A DNA stretch of 36,896 nucleotides, from NCBI GenBank assembly GCA_016190245.1, contig JACPQY010000057.1, forward strand, positions 1 to 36,896. Direction: 5' to 3'. Under the pieces are notes generated by a model. It searched no databases, was not told the origin of the DNA, and saw nothing but the letters and a program-made list of their open reading frames with translations. Source of the stretch: Nitrospirota bacterium (GTDB lineage: Bacteria; JACPQY01). Below, piece by piece: positions 23,530 to 30,772 of this stretch; position 1 is the first letter of the stretch; every line of letters begins with the position of its first letter. The position numbers and the translations under genes are program-made.

Positions 23530-24245
23530 TTCACGCCTCCCGTCGCGAGCAAACTCTTCACGTAGTGCAGGTCCGCGCGGGCGAAATCGGCCGCGAGGCG
23601 TACGAGGGACTTGAAGAACGGCAGGGTCTCCTGCGAGGCCACACGTTTCGCCAGGAGGGGAAGCCAGCGCGCGGCCTGGCGCTCGAGGAAATCGGCCTCG
23701 GCGCGCTGGAGCGAGACCGGGTCGGGACCATCCGCCGCCGGGGCCCCCTCGCGATAGGCGAGGAAGTGGAGAAACTCGAGCTGAACGGTCGCATGATCCG
23801 GCAGTTCGCGCCCCTCTGCGTCCGACAGCCGCAGGCCAAAGAAGTCATAGAATCGAAGGGCCTCTTCCATCGTCTTCAGCCGCCCGCCCCCGTATTCGCC
23901 TGCGTACAGCGGACATGGCGGTCCCCCCCCCCCGCTGCCCACCTCGAAGAGGCGGATGAACTCCGACTCGAACGCCTGGTAGTCCAGGGCCGCGTCCGTC
24001 CGGAGCGCACCCGCGGCAGGCAAGGCTTCCGCCGGGAGCACGAACGGCAAGGCGGCCAACGCATCTCCCAAAGCCCGTTCATATCCGCCCTGTTGAATCT
24101 CCTCGAAGAAGTCAGGATCCGGAAACTCCAGACCGAGCGCGAGGAGCTTGTACACGCGCGACCGCGTGGCCGGGGGAGACCCTGGCTCGGGCGGCGGCAC
24201 GCTCACGTCAGGCACGGCTTCCACCTCCTGAGTCGAAGTGGTCAT
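23526..24245 (-). CDS. TorD/NarJ-type molybdoenzyme maturation chaperone (delta)
   Basis: The 239-residue, helix-rich cytoplasmic protein has the pattern of TorD/DmsD/NarJ-like chaperones (EbdD/DdhD role): a YKLLALGLEFP start of the helical core near 32-42, FESEFIRLFEVG near 92-103, and LPDHATVQLEFLHFLAYREG near 145-164. Such chaperones hold the Tat signal of the alpha subunit until bis-MGD is inserted. Only one is visible for four alpha subunits, so it is probably shared. ATG 24245 and its stop form ATGA overlaps with beta1 and alpha3. An 11-G tract (23923-23933) encodes GSGGGGPP in the middle of the protein. Confidence 0.9.
   Translation of the reverse strand: MTTSTQEVEAVPDVSVPPPEPGSPPATRSRVYKLLALGLEFPDPDFFEEIQQGGYERALGDALAALPFVLPAEALPAAGALRTDAALDYQAFESEFIRLFEVGSGGGGPPCPLYAGEYGGGRLKTMEEALRFYDFFGLRLSDAEGRELPDHATVQLEFLHFLAYREGAPAADGPDPVSLQRAEADFLERQAARWLPLLAKRVASQETLPFFKSLVRLAADFARADLHYVKSLLATGGVK
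23923..23933. repeat. 11-nt C/G homopolymer inside the chaperone gene
   Basis: Eleven C on the plus strand lie in mid-gene. A one-base change would truncate or frameshift the only molybdoenzyme chaperone in the window, so this is the tract most likely to act as an on/off switch if slippage occurs. Confidence 0.9.
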
Positions 24246-25261
24246 GTCGCGATCTGCGCCGGGTTATGGTCGAAGGGCCGGAGCATGTCGTGCCACTTCC
24301 GCGAGATGAGCAGGTCCATCAGCTCTGAGCGCTCACCCCTGCGGGTCCTGTCCCACTCGGCATTGAGCACCTTGAGCGCCTCGTCCACTGCCGGCCCGAA
24401 CAGGGACCGGAGGTATTCCTTCGGGACGCGCGGCACATCCGTCCTCGGCCGGCCCTCGGCGTCCAACGCGGCGGGGAGCACCGGCGGGACGTAGTAAATG
24501 TTCGGTCCCGTCCCGTATTCGGGATGGAGAGGCACGGCGACCTTCCAGACGTTGACCAGCTTGTGCACCTGGCCGCCTTCATCGTCGAGATAGCCGAAGT
24601 GCCGGGCACGGCCCGGGCACATCCTCACGCAGCCGGGAGCCACGCCCTTGTCGACCCGTGGAAAGCACAGGATGCACTTCTGGCCGATAAACCGCTTCGG
24701 GTTGAAGTAGATCCGTTTGTAGGGGCAGGCCTCCATGCAGAAGCGGTAGCCGTTGCACTTGTCCTCGTTGAGGATGACGGACCCGTTCTCCTCTTTCTTG
24801 AAGATGGCCTGGCGGGGACAGGCCTCCAAACACGCCGGCCGGGTGCAGTGGTTGCAGAGCCGCGGCAAGTAGAAGTAGTAGGAGTTTGGATATTCACCGG
24901 CGCCCTGATCTTCTTCCCAGTTCGGTCCCCATGTCGGCTCCGGCGAAGGCTTGAGTTGGGCCGTCGGCCCCTTTCCCTCGAAGAAGACCTCGTCGTAGTT
25001 GAAGTTCCAAGCGGGGCCGAACTCCTCCACCGTGGGTAGGTGACCCGTTCGCGCCTGGCCTTTCTCGTCAAAACCGCCGCCCATCTGCTCCCATCCGCGC
25101 GGCGTGCCCTTGCCCGGCACGGTGGTGACGATGTTCCACCACATGTACTCCATGCCTTCTTCATTGGTCCAGAGCTGCTTGCACGCGATGGTGCACGTCT
25201 GGCAGCCGATGCACTTGTTGAGGTCAATCACCATCCCGAGCTGGCGGCTCGGCTCGGTCAC
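24242..25261 (-). CDS. Four-cluster iron-sulfur beta subunit of a molybdoenzyme, beta1
   Basis: The 339-residue protein is the electron-transfer subunit of NarH/EbdB/DdhB type. It has a first CX2CX2CX3C block at C17/C20/C23/C27, a CNHCTRPACLEACP block near 168, an EDKCNGYRFCMEACPYKR block near 198 and a final CX2C...C...CP block near 225-245. This would hold three to four [4Fe-4S] clusters and possibly one [3Fe-4S]. There is no signal peptide, as expected for a subunit exported together with a Tat-targeted alpha. The start is GTG 25261 in a GTGA overlap with gamma; the longer frame upstream runs through gamma and was rejected. Encoded between gamma and the chaperone, it is probably the partner of alpha3 or several alphas. 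Confidence 0.95.
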   Translation of the reverse strand: MTEPSRQLGMVIDLNKCIGCQTCTIACKQLWTNEEGMEYMWWNIVTTVPGKGTPRGWEQMGGGFDEKGQARTGHLPTVEEFGPAWNFNYDEVFFEGKGPTAQLKPSPEPTWGPNWEEDQGAGEYPNSYYFYLPRLCNHCTRPACLEACPRQAIFKKEENGSVILNEDKCNGYRFCMEACPYKRIYFNPKRFIGQKCILCFPRVDKGVAPGCVRMCPGRARHFGYLDDEGGQVHKLVNVWKVAVPLHPEYGTGPNIYYVPPVLPAALDAEGRPRTDVPRVPKEYLRSLFGPAVDEALKVLNAEWDRTRRGERSELMDLLISRKWHDMLRPFDHNPAQIAT

Positions 25262-25929
25262 GACGCCACCTCCAACGTGATCCACTTCGGCGAGACGGCT
25301 TTCAGCCCGGCGCGCTCGTTGTTCGCCCCTTCCCACACGGCAAAGGCGACGAGCGTCTTGCCCGGGGCGGTCACCGGCGCCGATTCCTCCGGCCCCAGTT
25401 GAGGTTTGAGTGCGCGCCCGAACACGACCGCCCACCGACCCCGTGCATACTCGCTGCGGGCCGAAATCCCGCCGTCGGCGGACCGCTTGGACGTGCCGAA
25501 GCCGCGTGCCGTCACATTCTTGGCCTGCTCACCGAAATCCGGCCGCCACAACCAGGCGTTCACGGGGATGTTGTCGGCCCCCATGGAGATCGCGTCGCCC
25601 TCAAAGACCATCTCGGCGGCCTCCGGCAGGGGCATCATGACCGCAGCCGCGTCGGGAAACGGATGGGCATCCGTCGGGGTCGTGTCCTGGTTCGGGTCCG
25701 TCCACGCGAGGTGGAAGAAAAGTGACTCCCCGTTGTGGAGAGCCCGCACCTCGATCTCGTGAATCTTCCCGTGTCGAGGCGGGAGCGCCCGCACATACGC
25801 AGACGGCTGGTTCTCAAGCGGTGAAGGCTCCAGAACAACCCGCGTGCCCGGCACCCTGCCCCACACCGCGGATGCCGGCGAAAGTGCCTCGTCGGCCTTC
25901 GCAGCGATCTTCGCAACTTTGACTTTCAT
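25258..25929 (-). CDS. Heme-binding gamma subunit, ethylbenzene dehydrogenase type
   Basis: The 223-residue beta-rich protein matches the EbdC/DdhC/ClrC-type heme b subunit: EIEVRALHNGESLFFHLAWTD near 62-82, a methionine-containing segment (VMMPL near 100), and a DNIPVNAWLWRPDFG segment near 120-135. Gamma passes electrons from beta to the external acceptor through a heme with Met/Lys ligation in EbdC. I see no N-terminal hydrophobic signal; it starts MKVKVAKIAAKADE. It must therefore be co-exported with alpha-beta or function differently. ATG 25929 overlaps the membrane cytochrome stop (ATGA) and has GGAGAGGAGG upstream. It is the only gamma gene in the window. Confidence 0.92.
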   Translation of the reverse strand: MKVKVAKIAAKADEALSPASAVWGRVPGTRVVLEPSPLENQPSAYVRALPPRHGKIHEIEVRALHNGESLFFHLAWTDPNQDTTPTDAHPFPDAAAVMMPLPEAAEMVFEGDAISMGADNIPVNAWLWRPDFGEQAKNVTARGFGTSKRSADGGISARSEYARGRWAVVFGRALKPQLGPEESAPVTAPGKTLVAFAVWEGANNERAGLKAVSPKWITLEVAS

Positions 25930-26405
25930 GGGACGACACCTCCTCTCCTGATCAAGGCCGCCGGGGCATTTCGCCGCCAAAGCAGCCATCGAACACCGTC
26001 CACCACCGCGTGGGACAGGCCCCAGGCGCAGGCGATCCATGTCAATTCCACGTGCACACTTCTCACGCCTTCCATCCATGGCTCCGGCCAGCGCGGTTTG
26101 CCCCAGAGGACAACCCCCGACCCCGCCAGCACCGCGGTCAGGACCAGCGAGATCCAGACGTGCCCCGTCCGCCACACCGGAAGGAGGGCGAGGCGTGAGG
26201 GGACCCAGCGACCACGGCGACCCCAGAACCCCGCAAAACCCGCGATGAAGGGTAGACTCAGCCACAGGTGCACGCGCTTCACCTGCAAGCCGTGGCCCCC
26301 AACCAGGAGTTGGCGGATTTCCGCGAAGGGTGCGGGCAGCAGAAGAATGCCCGACGCCACGAGGAGCCAGAAGCTGAGGGCGTGGATGAGATGTGCGCGA
26401 TTCAT
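25926..26405 (-). CDS. b-type cytochrome membrane subunit (b561/FdnI-like, four helices)
   Basis: The 159-residue protein has four predicted transmembrane helices (about 8-25, 46-62, 82-101 and 121-138), with histidines at 5, 8, 38, 46, 82, 118 and 132. Several sit at helix positions suitable for ligating two b hemes, as in b561-type and formate dehydrogenase gamma subunits. It could link the periplasmic molybdoenzyme to the quinone pool. I chose ATG 26405 because GAGGAG stands 8 nt upstream; ATG 26423 would add six residues that contain that site. The gene lies between alpha4 and gamma, overlapping gamma by 4 nt. A membrane cytochrome is not part of the classic soluble EbdABC or DdhABC complexes. 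Confidence 0.88.
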   Translation of the reverse strand: MNRAHLIHALSFWLLVASGILLLPAPFAEIRQLLVGGHGLQVKRVHLWLSLPFIAGFAGFWGRRGRWVPSRLALLPVWRTGHVWISLVLTAVLAGSGVVLWGKPRWPEPWMEGVRSVHVELTWIACAWGLSHAVVDGVRWLLWRRNAPAALIRRGGVVP

Positions 26406-26442
26406 CGTCGCATCTCCTCGCATTCCCCCGCCCCCGGCGACA

Positions 26443-29400
26443 TCACGCCACCCTCACCGGTTCGAGGTCCACGAAGATGTGCCGATCCGACTGACACGGC
26501 TGCCAGTTCCACACCCAGAACCTGAACTGGCCGTAGCCTCCGGCCAGGTGCAGCCACTTGACCATGCCGGGGATCGCCGTGTCGTAACTGCGCCAACCCT
26601 TGAACTGGTAGGGATCCCACGCGTGGTAGATGATCACCTGACCGCGTCGCGGCAGCGCGCTCACCTTCGCCTGGACCGTGAACTCGTCCACGTCGTTGAA
26701 CACCCGCACGTAGCCACCGTCCCCAATCCCCTTCTCCTTCGCGTCGAGCGCGTTCACGAACATGAACGGCTCGCCACGGTGCAGGCCCAGCGCGAACTCG
26801 TTCGCCACGTTCGACGAATGAATGCTCCATCGCAAGTGCCCGCTCGTCATGATGAACGGGTGCTGCCCACCGGCCTTCGGAACCTCCTTGAACACGGGCA
26901 GTTCCTCGCCGCCCTCGATGAACCAGGGATGGTCAATGTAGAACTGGGCGCGGCGCGCGTATGTGGGATACGGGATCTTCTTTTGCGTGTGCCACGAGAA
27001 GGGATTCACCGTCTCGTTGGGCTTCACGTCCGTGGCCACGTTGAGGCCATGGGGCGTGCGGCCCAGGCCGGTGTATTTCACGAAGCCCGTCTTCCGGAGC
27101 TTCTCCAAGGTCGTGTCGCTTCCCACGGTGCCGCCCTTTCGCAGAATTACGAGGGCGTCGTCGAACAGCTTCTCGCCGTCGCCCGCGTTGTAGTGACCGT
27201 TGGCGGTGAACCGCTTGTGGAGGTTCTCCCACGTTCGGGTAGGACCGTAGAACCCCTGGAGCTCTTTCAACGCCTTCCCGCGCACCAGCTTGTCCCCGAT
27301 CTTTCCCAGAATGCCGGGCGGAATAAAAGCATCGATGATCTTGTTGATGTCCACGACCTGCCGGAGACGGTACTCCTTCTTTCCCCGCTCCTGGGCACGC
27401 TCGGCCACTTTCTTCGCCAGGAGGGCAAAGATGTCCCACTCGTTCTTGGACTCGTGAACGGGCTCGATGGCCTTGTCCGCAAACGCCCAGTAGCGCAGGT
27501 GAGGGCTCGTGATCGAATGGAGCTGCGCCTTCTCGTAGAAGAAGGCGGCAGGGAGAACAACGTCCGCGTACAGCGCGGAGGTGGACATTCTCACATCCAC
27601 CACCACGACCTTCTTCAGCTTCGGCCAGAGGTGTTCGAGGAGCCGTTTGGGCGCGCCCCGCGTCCGCCGGAGCACGTTCGAGCCGCACAGGATGTACACC
27701 CGCGGCTCGATCTGTGGAGCGGGCCGGACATAATTGTCCCACCAGCCCTTGTCCACCGCCTCCTGAAGATACTCGTCAAAGGTACGCTTCATCGCGGTGT
27801 CGCCCCATTCCTTCCGGTTCCACACTTCGCGATAGCCCGCGTGGTGGTACCAGAAAAAGACCGGGGGCACCTGGCCGATCAGCTTGCAGAAGATGTTCTC
27901 CAGCTCGATGTGGGCATCCTCCTCCGTGATCCCGGGGTGCTTCTTCTCCAGCGCCGTCACGAGCCGACCGAGCTCCGTCACCGTGTCCGCGAAATCATTG
28001 CTGCCGCCGCTGCGCGTCGGCATGGTGTAGATGGACATGTCCGCGAGCACGGTCCACCCGCGCACACCCGTGCCGCGCCTCCCCCAGTTGCCCGTGAGGC
28101 CGAGGCAAAGGCACATCGCGCGCTCCATCAAATCGCCGTGATAGATCTTCGGGGGGCACCATCCCACAAGGATGTTCGTCCGCTTCGCGGCCATCTTCTG
28201 AGCGAGGTTGCGAACCACATCCGGGTGGATTCCTGTGATCGCATGAACCTTGTCGAGCCCATATTCCGCCTCCAGCCGGGCGCGAAGAATGTCAAACACC
28301 GGGCGCACGACCACCTCCGTGCCGTCCGCCAGCTTCACCCGATACGAGCCCTCGAGCGCGGGCACCACCTTGCCGAGCGCCAGCTTCGTGCGCGGGGCCT
28401 GGGCGAGCTTCTTGCCCTTCTCGTCCCATACGTAGAGCTGCTCCTCGTTGCCCCCCTTCTTCAGGTCGCTCTCGCGGAGGTACCGCTTGTTGTCCTCGCG
28501 CACGAGGAGCGGGAGATCCGTCTGCTCGCGCACGAAGTCGGCGTTGTAAAGCTTCTCCTCGATCAGCACGTGCGCCACACCGAGGGCGAACGCCGCGTCC
28601 GAACCGATCTTGAGGGGAACGTAGCGGTCCGCGTGCCCGGCGCTCGGGCTGAAATCCGGCGCGATCGTCCACACCTCTCCGCCGTTGTAGCGGGACTCCG
28701 CGACGAAATGGTACGCCGGGATGCGCGTGTACACGGGGTTCATCAGCCAGATGAGCGTCAGCTCGGCCTTGAACCAGTCGTCCTGTGAGCTCACGCCATG
28801 GAACTTCCCGAACGTCATGTACTGGCCGATGTTGTAGTCGTTGATGATCCCGTTGGCGTCGAGCATCGTCCCGCCGAGGAGCGCGACAAACCGCAAGGGG
28901 GGGTACACCCCGTGGGGGAACGCCCCCCCCTGGCCGGGTTGTTCGTCCACGATGACGGACTCCGGCCCCTGCTCTTCCGTCGCATCGATGATCGCGTCGG
29001 CAACTTCGCTCAGCGCCTCGTCCCAACTGATCTTCTGCCACTTGCCGCTCCCGCGCGGCCCCACGCGCCTCATGGGATACTTGATCCGTTCCTTCCCGTA
29101 CGTGACGCGCGAGTACATGCAACCTTTCTGGCAGCCGCGGGGGTTCCAGTCCGGCGTGGAGGGGTCCACCACGGGGTAGCGCCCCGTCTGCTCCTCGCGC
29201 CAGAACACGCCGTTCTTGACGTAGCCCACCCAGGAACAGTTCCCCGGGTAGCAATCCTGCGGATGGGTCACGAAGTAGGTCTTGTCCCACGTCCACTTGG
29301 CGCGCTGACGGTCAAGCCAGGTTCCGGTCGGCGCGGGTCCAGTGGGGGCCTCGGGCGGGCGCTCGCAACCCACCTCGACAAACTTGGAGAGCGAGAGCGC

Positions 29401-29445
29401 CGTGACGGTGACGCTTGTCGTCTTGAGGAAATCTCGGCGATCCAT
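26443..29445 (-). CDS. Type II DMSO reductase-family molybdopterin catalytic subunit, alpha4
   Basis: The 1000-residue protein starts with DRRDFLK at 2-8, a Tat-like signal with a short n-region. A Cys at 27 (VGC) is followed by a Pro-rich linker; the -3 residue is Glu, so lipidation is doubtful. Cluster ligands are H61, C65, C70 and C104, giving H-x3-C-x4-C, a third spacing variant. D203 in NDYNIGQYMTFG is the predicted Mo ligand; Asn replaces the Gly before it. The preceding strand differs from the other alphas (GQGGAFPHGV near 171-180), suggesting a different substrate pocket. The gene begins 12 nt after the beta2 stop, with AGGAGG between them, and is followed by the membrane cytochrome. 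It contains an 8-C tract at 28923-28930. Confidence 0.94.
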   Translation of the reverse strand: MDRRDFLKTTSVTVTALSLSKFVEVGCERPPEAPTGPAPTGTWLDRQRAKWTWDKTYFVTHPQDCYPGNCSWVGYVKNGVFWREEQTGRYPVVDPSTPDWNPRGCQKGCMYSRVTYGKERIKYPMRRVGPRGSGKWQKISWDEALSEVADAIIDATEEQGPESVIVDEQPGQGGAFPHGVYPPLRFVALLGGTMLDANGIINDYNIGQYMTFGKFHGVSSQDDWFKAELTLIWLMNPVYTRIPAYHFVAESRYNGGEVWTIAPDFSPSAGHADRYVPLKIGSDAAFALGVAHVLIEEKLYNADFVREQTDLPLLVREDNKRYLRESDLKKGGNEEQLYVWDEKGKKLAQAPRTKLALGKVVPALEGSYRVKLADGTEVVVRPVFDILRARLEAEYGLDKVHAITGIHPDVVRNLAQKMAAKRTNILVGWCPPKIYHGDLMERAMCLCLGLTGNWGRRGTGVRGWTVLADMSIYTMPTRSGGSNDFADTVTELGRLVTALEKKHPGITEEDAHIELENIFCKLIGQVPPVFFWYHHAGYREVWNRKEWGDTAMKRTFDEYLQEAVDKGWWDNYVRPAPQIEPRVYILCGSNVLRRTRGAPKRLLEHLWPKLKKVVVVDVRMSTSALYADVVLPAAFFYEKAQLHSITSPHLRYWAFADKAIEPVHESKNEWDIFALLAKKVAERAQERGKKEYRLRQVVDINKIIDAFIPPGILGKIGDKLVRGKALKELQGFYGPTRTWENLHKRFTANGHYNAGDGEKLFDDALVILRKGGTVGSDTTLEKLRKTGFVKYTGLGRTPHGLNVATDVKPNETVNPFSWHTQKKIPYPTYARRAQFYIDHPWFIEGGEELPVFKEVPKAGGQHPFIMTSGHLRWSIHSSNVANEFALGLHRGEPFMFVNALDAKEKGIGDGGYVRVFNDVDEFTVQAKVSALPRRGQVIIYHAWDPYQFKGWRSYDTAIPGMVKWLHLAGGYGQFRFWVWNWQPCQSDRHIFVDLEPVRVA

Positions 29446-29457
29446 CCCTGTCCTCCT

Positions 29458-30495
29458 TTAGCTCAGACCCCCGCCGGCCTCGACGGGGTCTTTGGTGAGA
29501 TGCGAGAAGAAGTCATCGGGCCAGCGCCAGCCGATCAAGATCTCCAGAAGCTCCGATTTCTCTCCACGCCGCCGCTTGTCCATTTCCGTCTGAAGAGTCT
29601 CAATGGCGGGCTTCACGTTCGCGCCGAACAGCGAGACAAGATACTCGGTGGGGATACGCGGCTGTGAAGGGTCGAAATTGCCGTCCTCGGTATTCCGCAG
29701 TGGACCGATCGGAGGCACGTAGTAGATGTTCGCCTCGGTACCGTACTCGGGATGGAGCGGCAGGGCCACTTTCCACTGGTTCACGAGCCGATGGATCGGC
29801 CCTCGCTCGTCGTCGAGATATCCGACGAACCGCACCCGCCCCGGGCACTGTCTGGCGCACGCCTGGGCCACGCCCTTGTCCACGCGCGGGAAACAGAAGA
29901 TGCACTTCTGGCTCGTGCGGGTTACGTAGTTGTAATAGATTTTCTTGTAGGGGCACGCCTCCATGCAGAAGCGGTAGCCCTTGCACTTGTCCTGATCAAT
30001 GAGCACGATCCCATCCTCCTTGCGCTTGGAGATGGCCTTGATGGGACACGCCTCCGCGCAGGCGGGGTACGTGCAGTGGTTGCACAGTCGTGGCAGGTAG
30101 AAAAAGTAGGAGTTGGGAAATACCCCCGCCCCCTGATCCTCATCCCAGTTGAACATCCAGTCCGGCCGCTTCTTGGGCCTCAGGAATTCCTTTTCCCCGT
30201 GCCCCTCGCTGAAGACCCGTTCGTAGTCGTAGCGCGGGACGTCGCCGAATTCCGAGATGGAGGGCAGGCGACCCGCTCTGGGAACGTCGTTCTCGAATCC
30301 CCCCCCCATCCCCTCCCAGTCCCTCGGGGTGCCGCGGCCCGGCTGGGTGTTGACGCTGTTCCAGTACATGTGCTCCATGCCCTCTTCGTCGGTCCAGAGG
30401 GTCTTGCATGCGACGGTGCAGGTCTGGCACCCGATACACTTGTTGAGATCGATGACCATCGCGAGTTGCCGGAGCGGCTTCCAATCCTCTTTCAC
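29458..30495 (-). CDS. Four-cluster iron-sulfur beta subunit of a molybdoenzyme, beta2
   Basis: The 345-residue paralogue of beta1 has the first cluster block C20/C23/C26/C30 and the same three later blocks (CNHCTYPACAEACP, DKCKGYRFCMEACPYKK, and CIFCFPRVDKG with a terminal CPG). It has no signal peptide. The start is GTG 30495, preceded by AGGAGG 5 nt upstream. It is the first gene of the long minus-strand series and is followed 12 nt later by alpha4, so beta2-alpha4 is the natural pair. A 9-C tract is present at 30299-30307. The leader carries an inverted repeat (30522-30546) that might regulate the entire operon. Confidence 0.95.
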   Translation of the reverse strand: MKEDWKPLRQLAMVIDLNKCIGCQTCTVACKTLWTDEEGMEHMYWNSVNTQPGRGTPRDWEGMGGGFENDVPRAGRLPSISEFGDVPRYDYERVFSEGHGEKEFLRPKKRPDWMFNWDEDQGAGVFPNSYFFYLPRLCNHCTYPACAEACPIKAISKRKEDGIVLIDQDKCKGYRFCMEACPYKKIYYNYVTRTSQKCIFCFPRVDKGVAQACARQCPGRVRFVGYLDDERGPIHRLVNQWKVALPLHPEYGTEANIYYVPPIGPLRNTEDGNFDPSQPRIPTEYLVSLFGANVKPAIETLQTEMDKRRRGEKSELLEILIGWRWPDDFFSHLTKDPVEAGGGLS

Positions 30496-30521
30496 GAGAT
30501 CCTCCTTCGTCGAACAGGGGA

Positions 30522-30546
30522 CATTCCGGGAGCGTCCGGCGGAATG
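30522..30546 (-). promoter_or_regulatory. Inverted repeat in the leader of the molybdoenzyme operon
   Basis: CATTCCG/CGGAATG are perfect 7-nt arms separated by 11 nt, ending 27 nt before the beta2 start codon. It could be a transcription-factor site or an mRNA hairpin close to the ribosome site. It does not resemble the FNR boxes or the palindrome in front of the TetR gene. I see no convincing -35/-10 pair here. Confidence 0.4.
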
Positions 30547-30567
30547 AACGTTTGGCGCGAGGGGGTC

Positions 30568-30697
30568 GCAGGCTCAAAGCCTGCTGTGCCCCGTTCCACG
30601 GGTGCGCCTATCTCGGATTGATGTTCCCGGTAGCCGCGGGCTTCCCGCCTGTCCAGTCCGCCACGGCGGACGGACTTTGGCGGGCAGGCGGCCCGCG
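30568..30697. repeat. REP-like palindromes between TetR and the operon
   Basis: The 277-nt gap 30496-30772 contains GCAGGCT/AGCCTGC with loop CAA (30568-30584) and a long nested palindrome (30635-30697). The latter has outer arms CGCGGGC/GCCCGCG, middle arms CCGCCTG/CAGGCGG and inner arms GTCCGCC/GGCGGAC. The word GGTAGCCGCGGGC (30629-30641) is identical to 2623-2635, and the inner GTCCGCC/GGCGGAC pair recurs at 36211-36227. These are probably copies of dispersed elements. No gene is seen in this gap. Confidence 0.7.
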
Positions 30698-30772
30698 TCC
30701 CTGTCTCAGGCGCTCCGGGTGTCGGCACGGGCAGCGGGTCCGGCACGGATAGGTGGATCGCCCCGTCTTCTC

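Noticed and set aside
26098-28788. Very long open frame (about 896 codons) on the plus strand opposite alpha4
   Set aside because: It is antisense to a clear molybdoenzyme gene, is Arg/His/Val-rich without motifs, and is typical of GC-rich codon-bias shadows. Similar antisense frames at 7461-8813, 9038-10288, 11890-13482 and 15290-16741 were rejected for the same reason.
12166-29445. Annotating the alpha subunits as respiratory nitrate reductase NarG
   Set aside because: They are shorter than NarG (about 1250 residues), have different cluster spacing and Tat signals, and a heme gamma of ethylbenzene dehydrogenase type is encoded instead of NarI with the usual NarGHJI order.
30560-30600. tRNA-like pattern around GCAGGCTCAAAGCCTGC
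   Set aside because: There is no cloverleaf: only one stem, with no anticodon arm or acceptor pairing; it is better explained as a REP-like hairpin.
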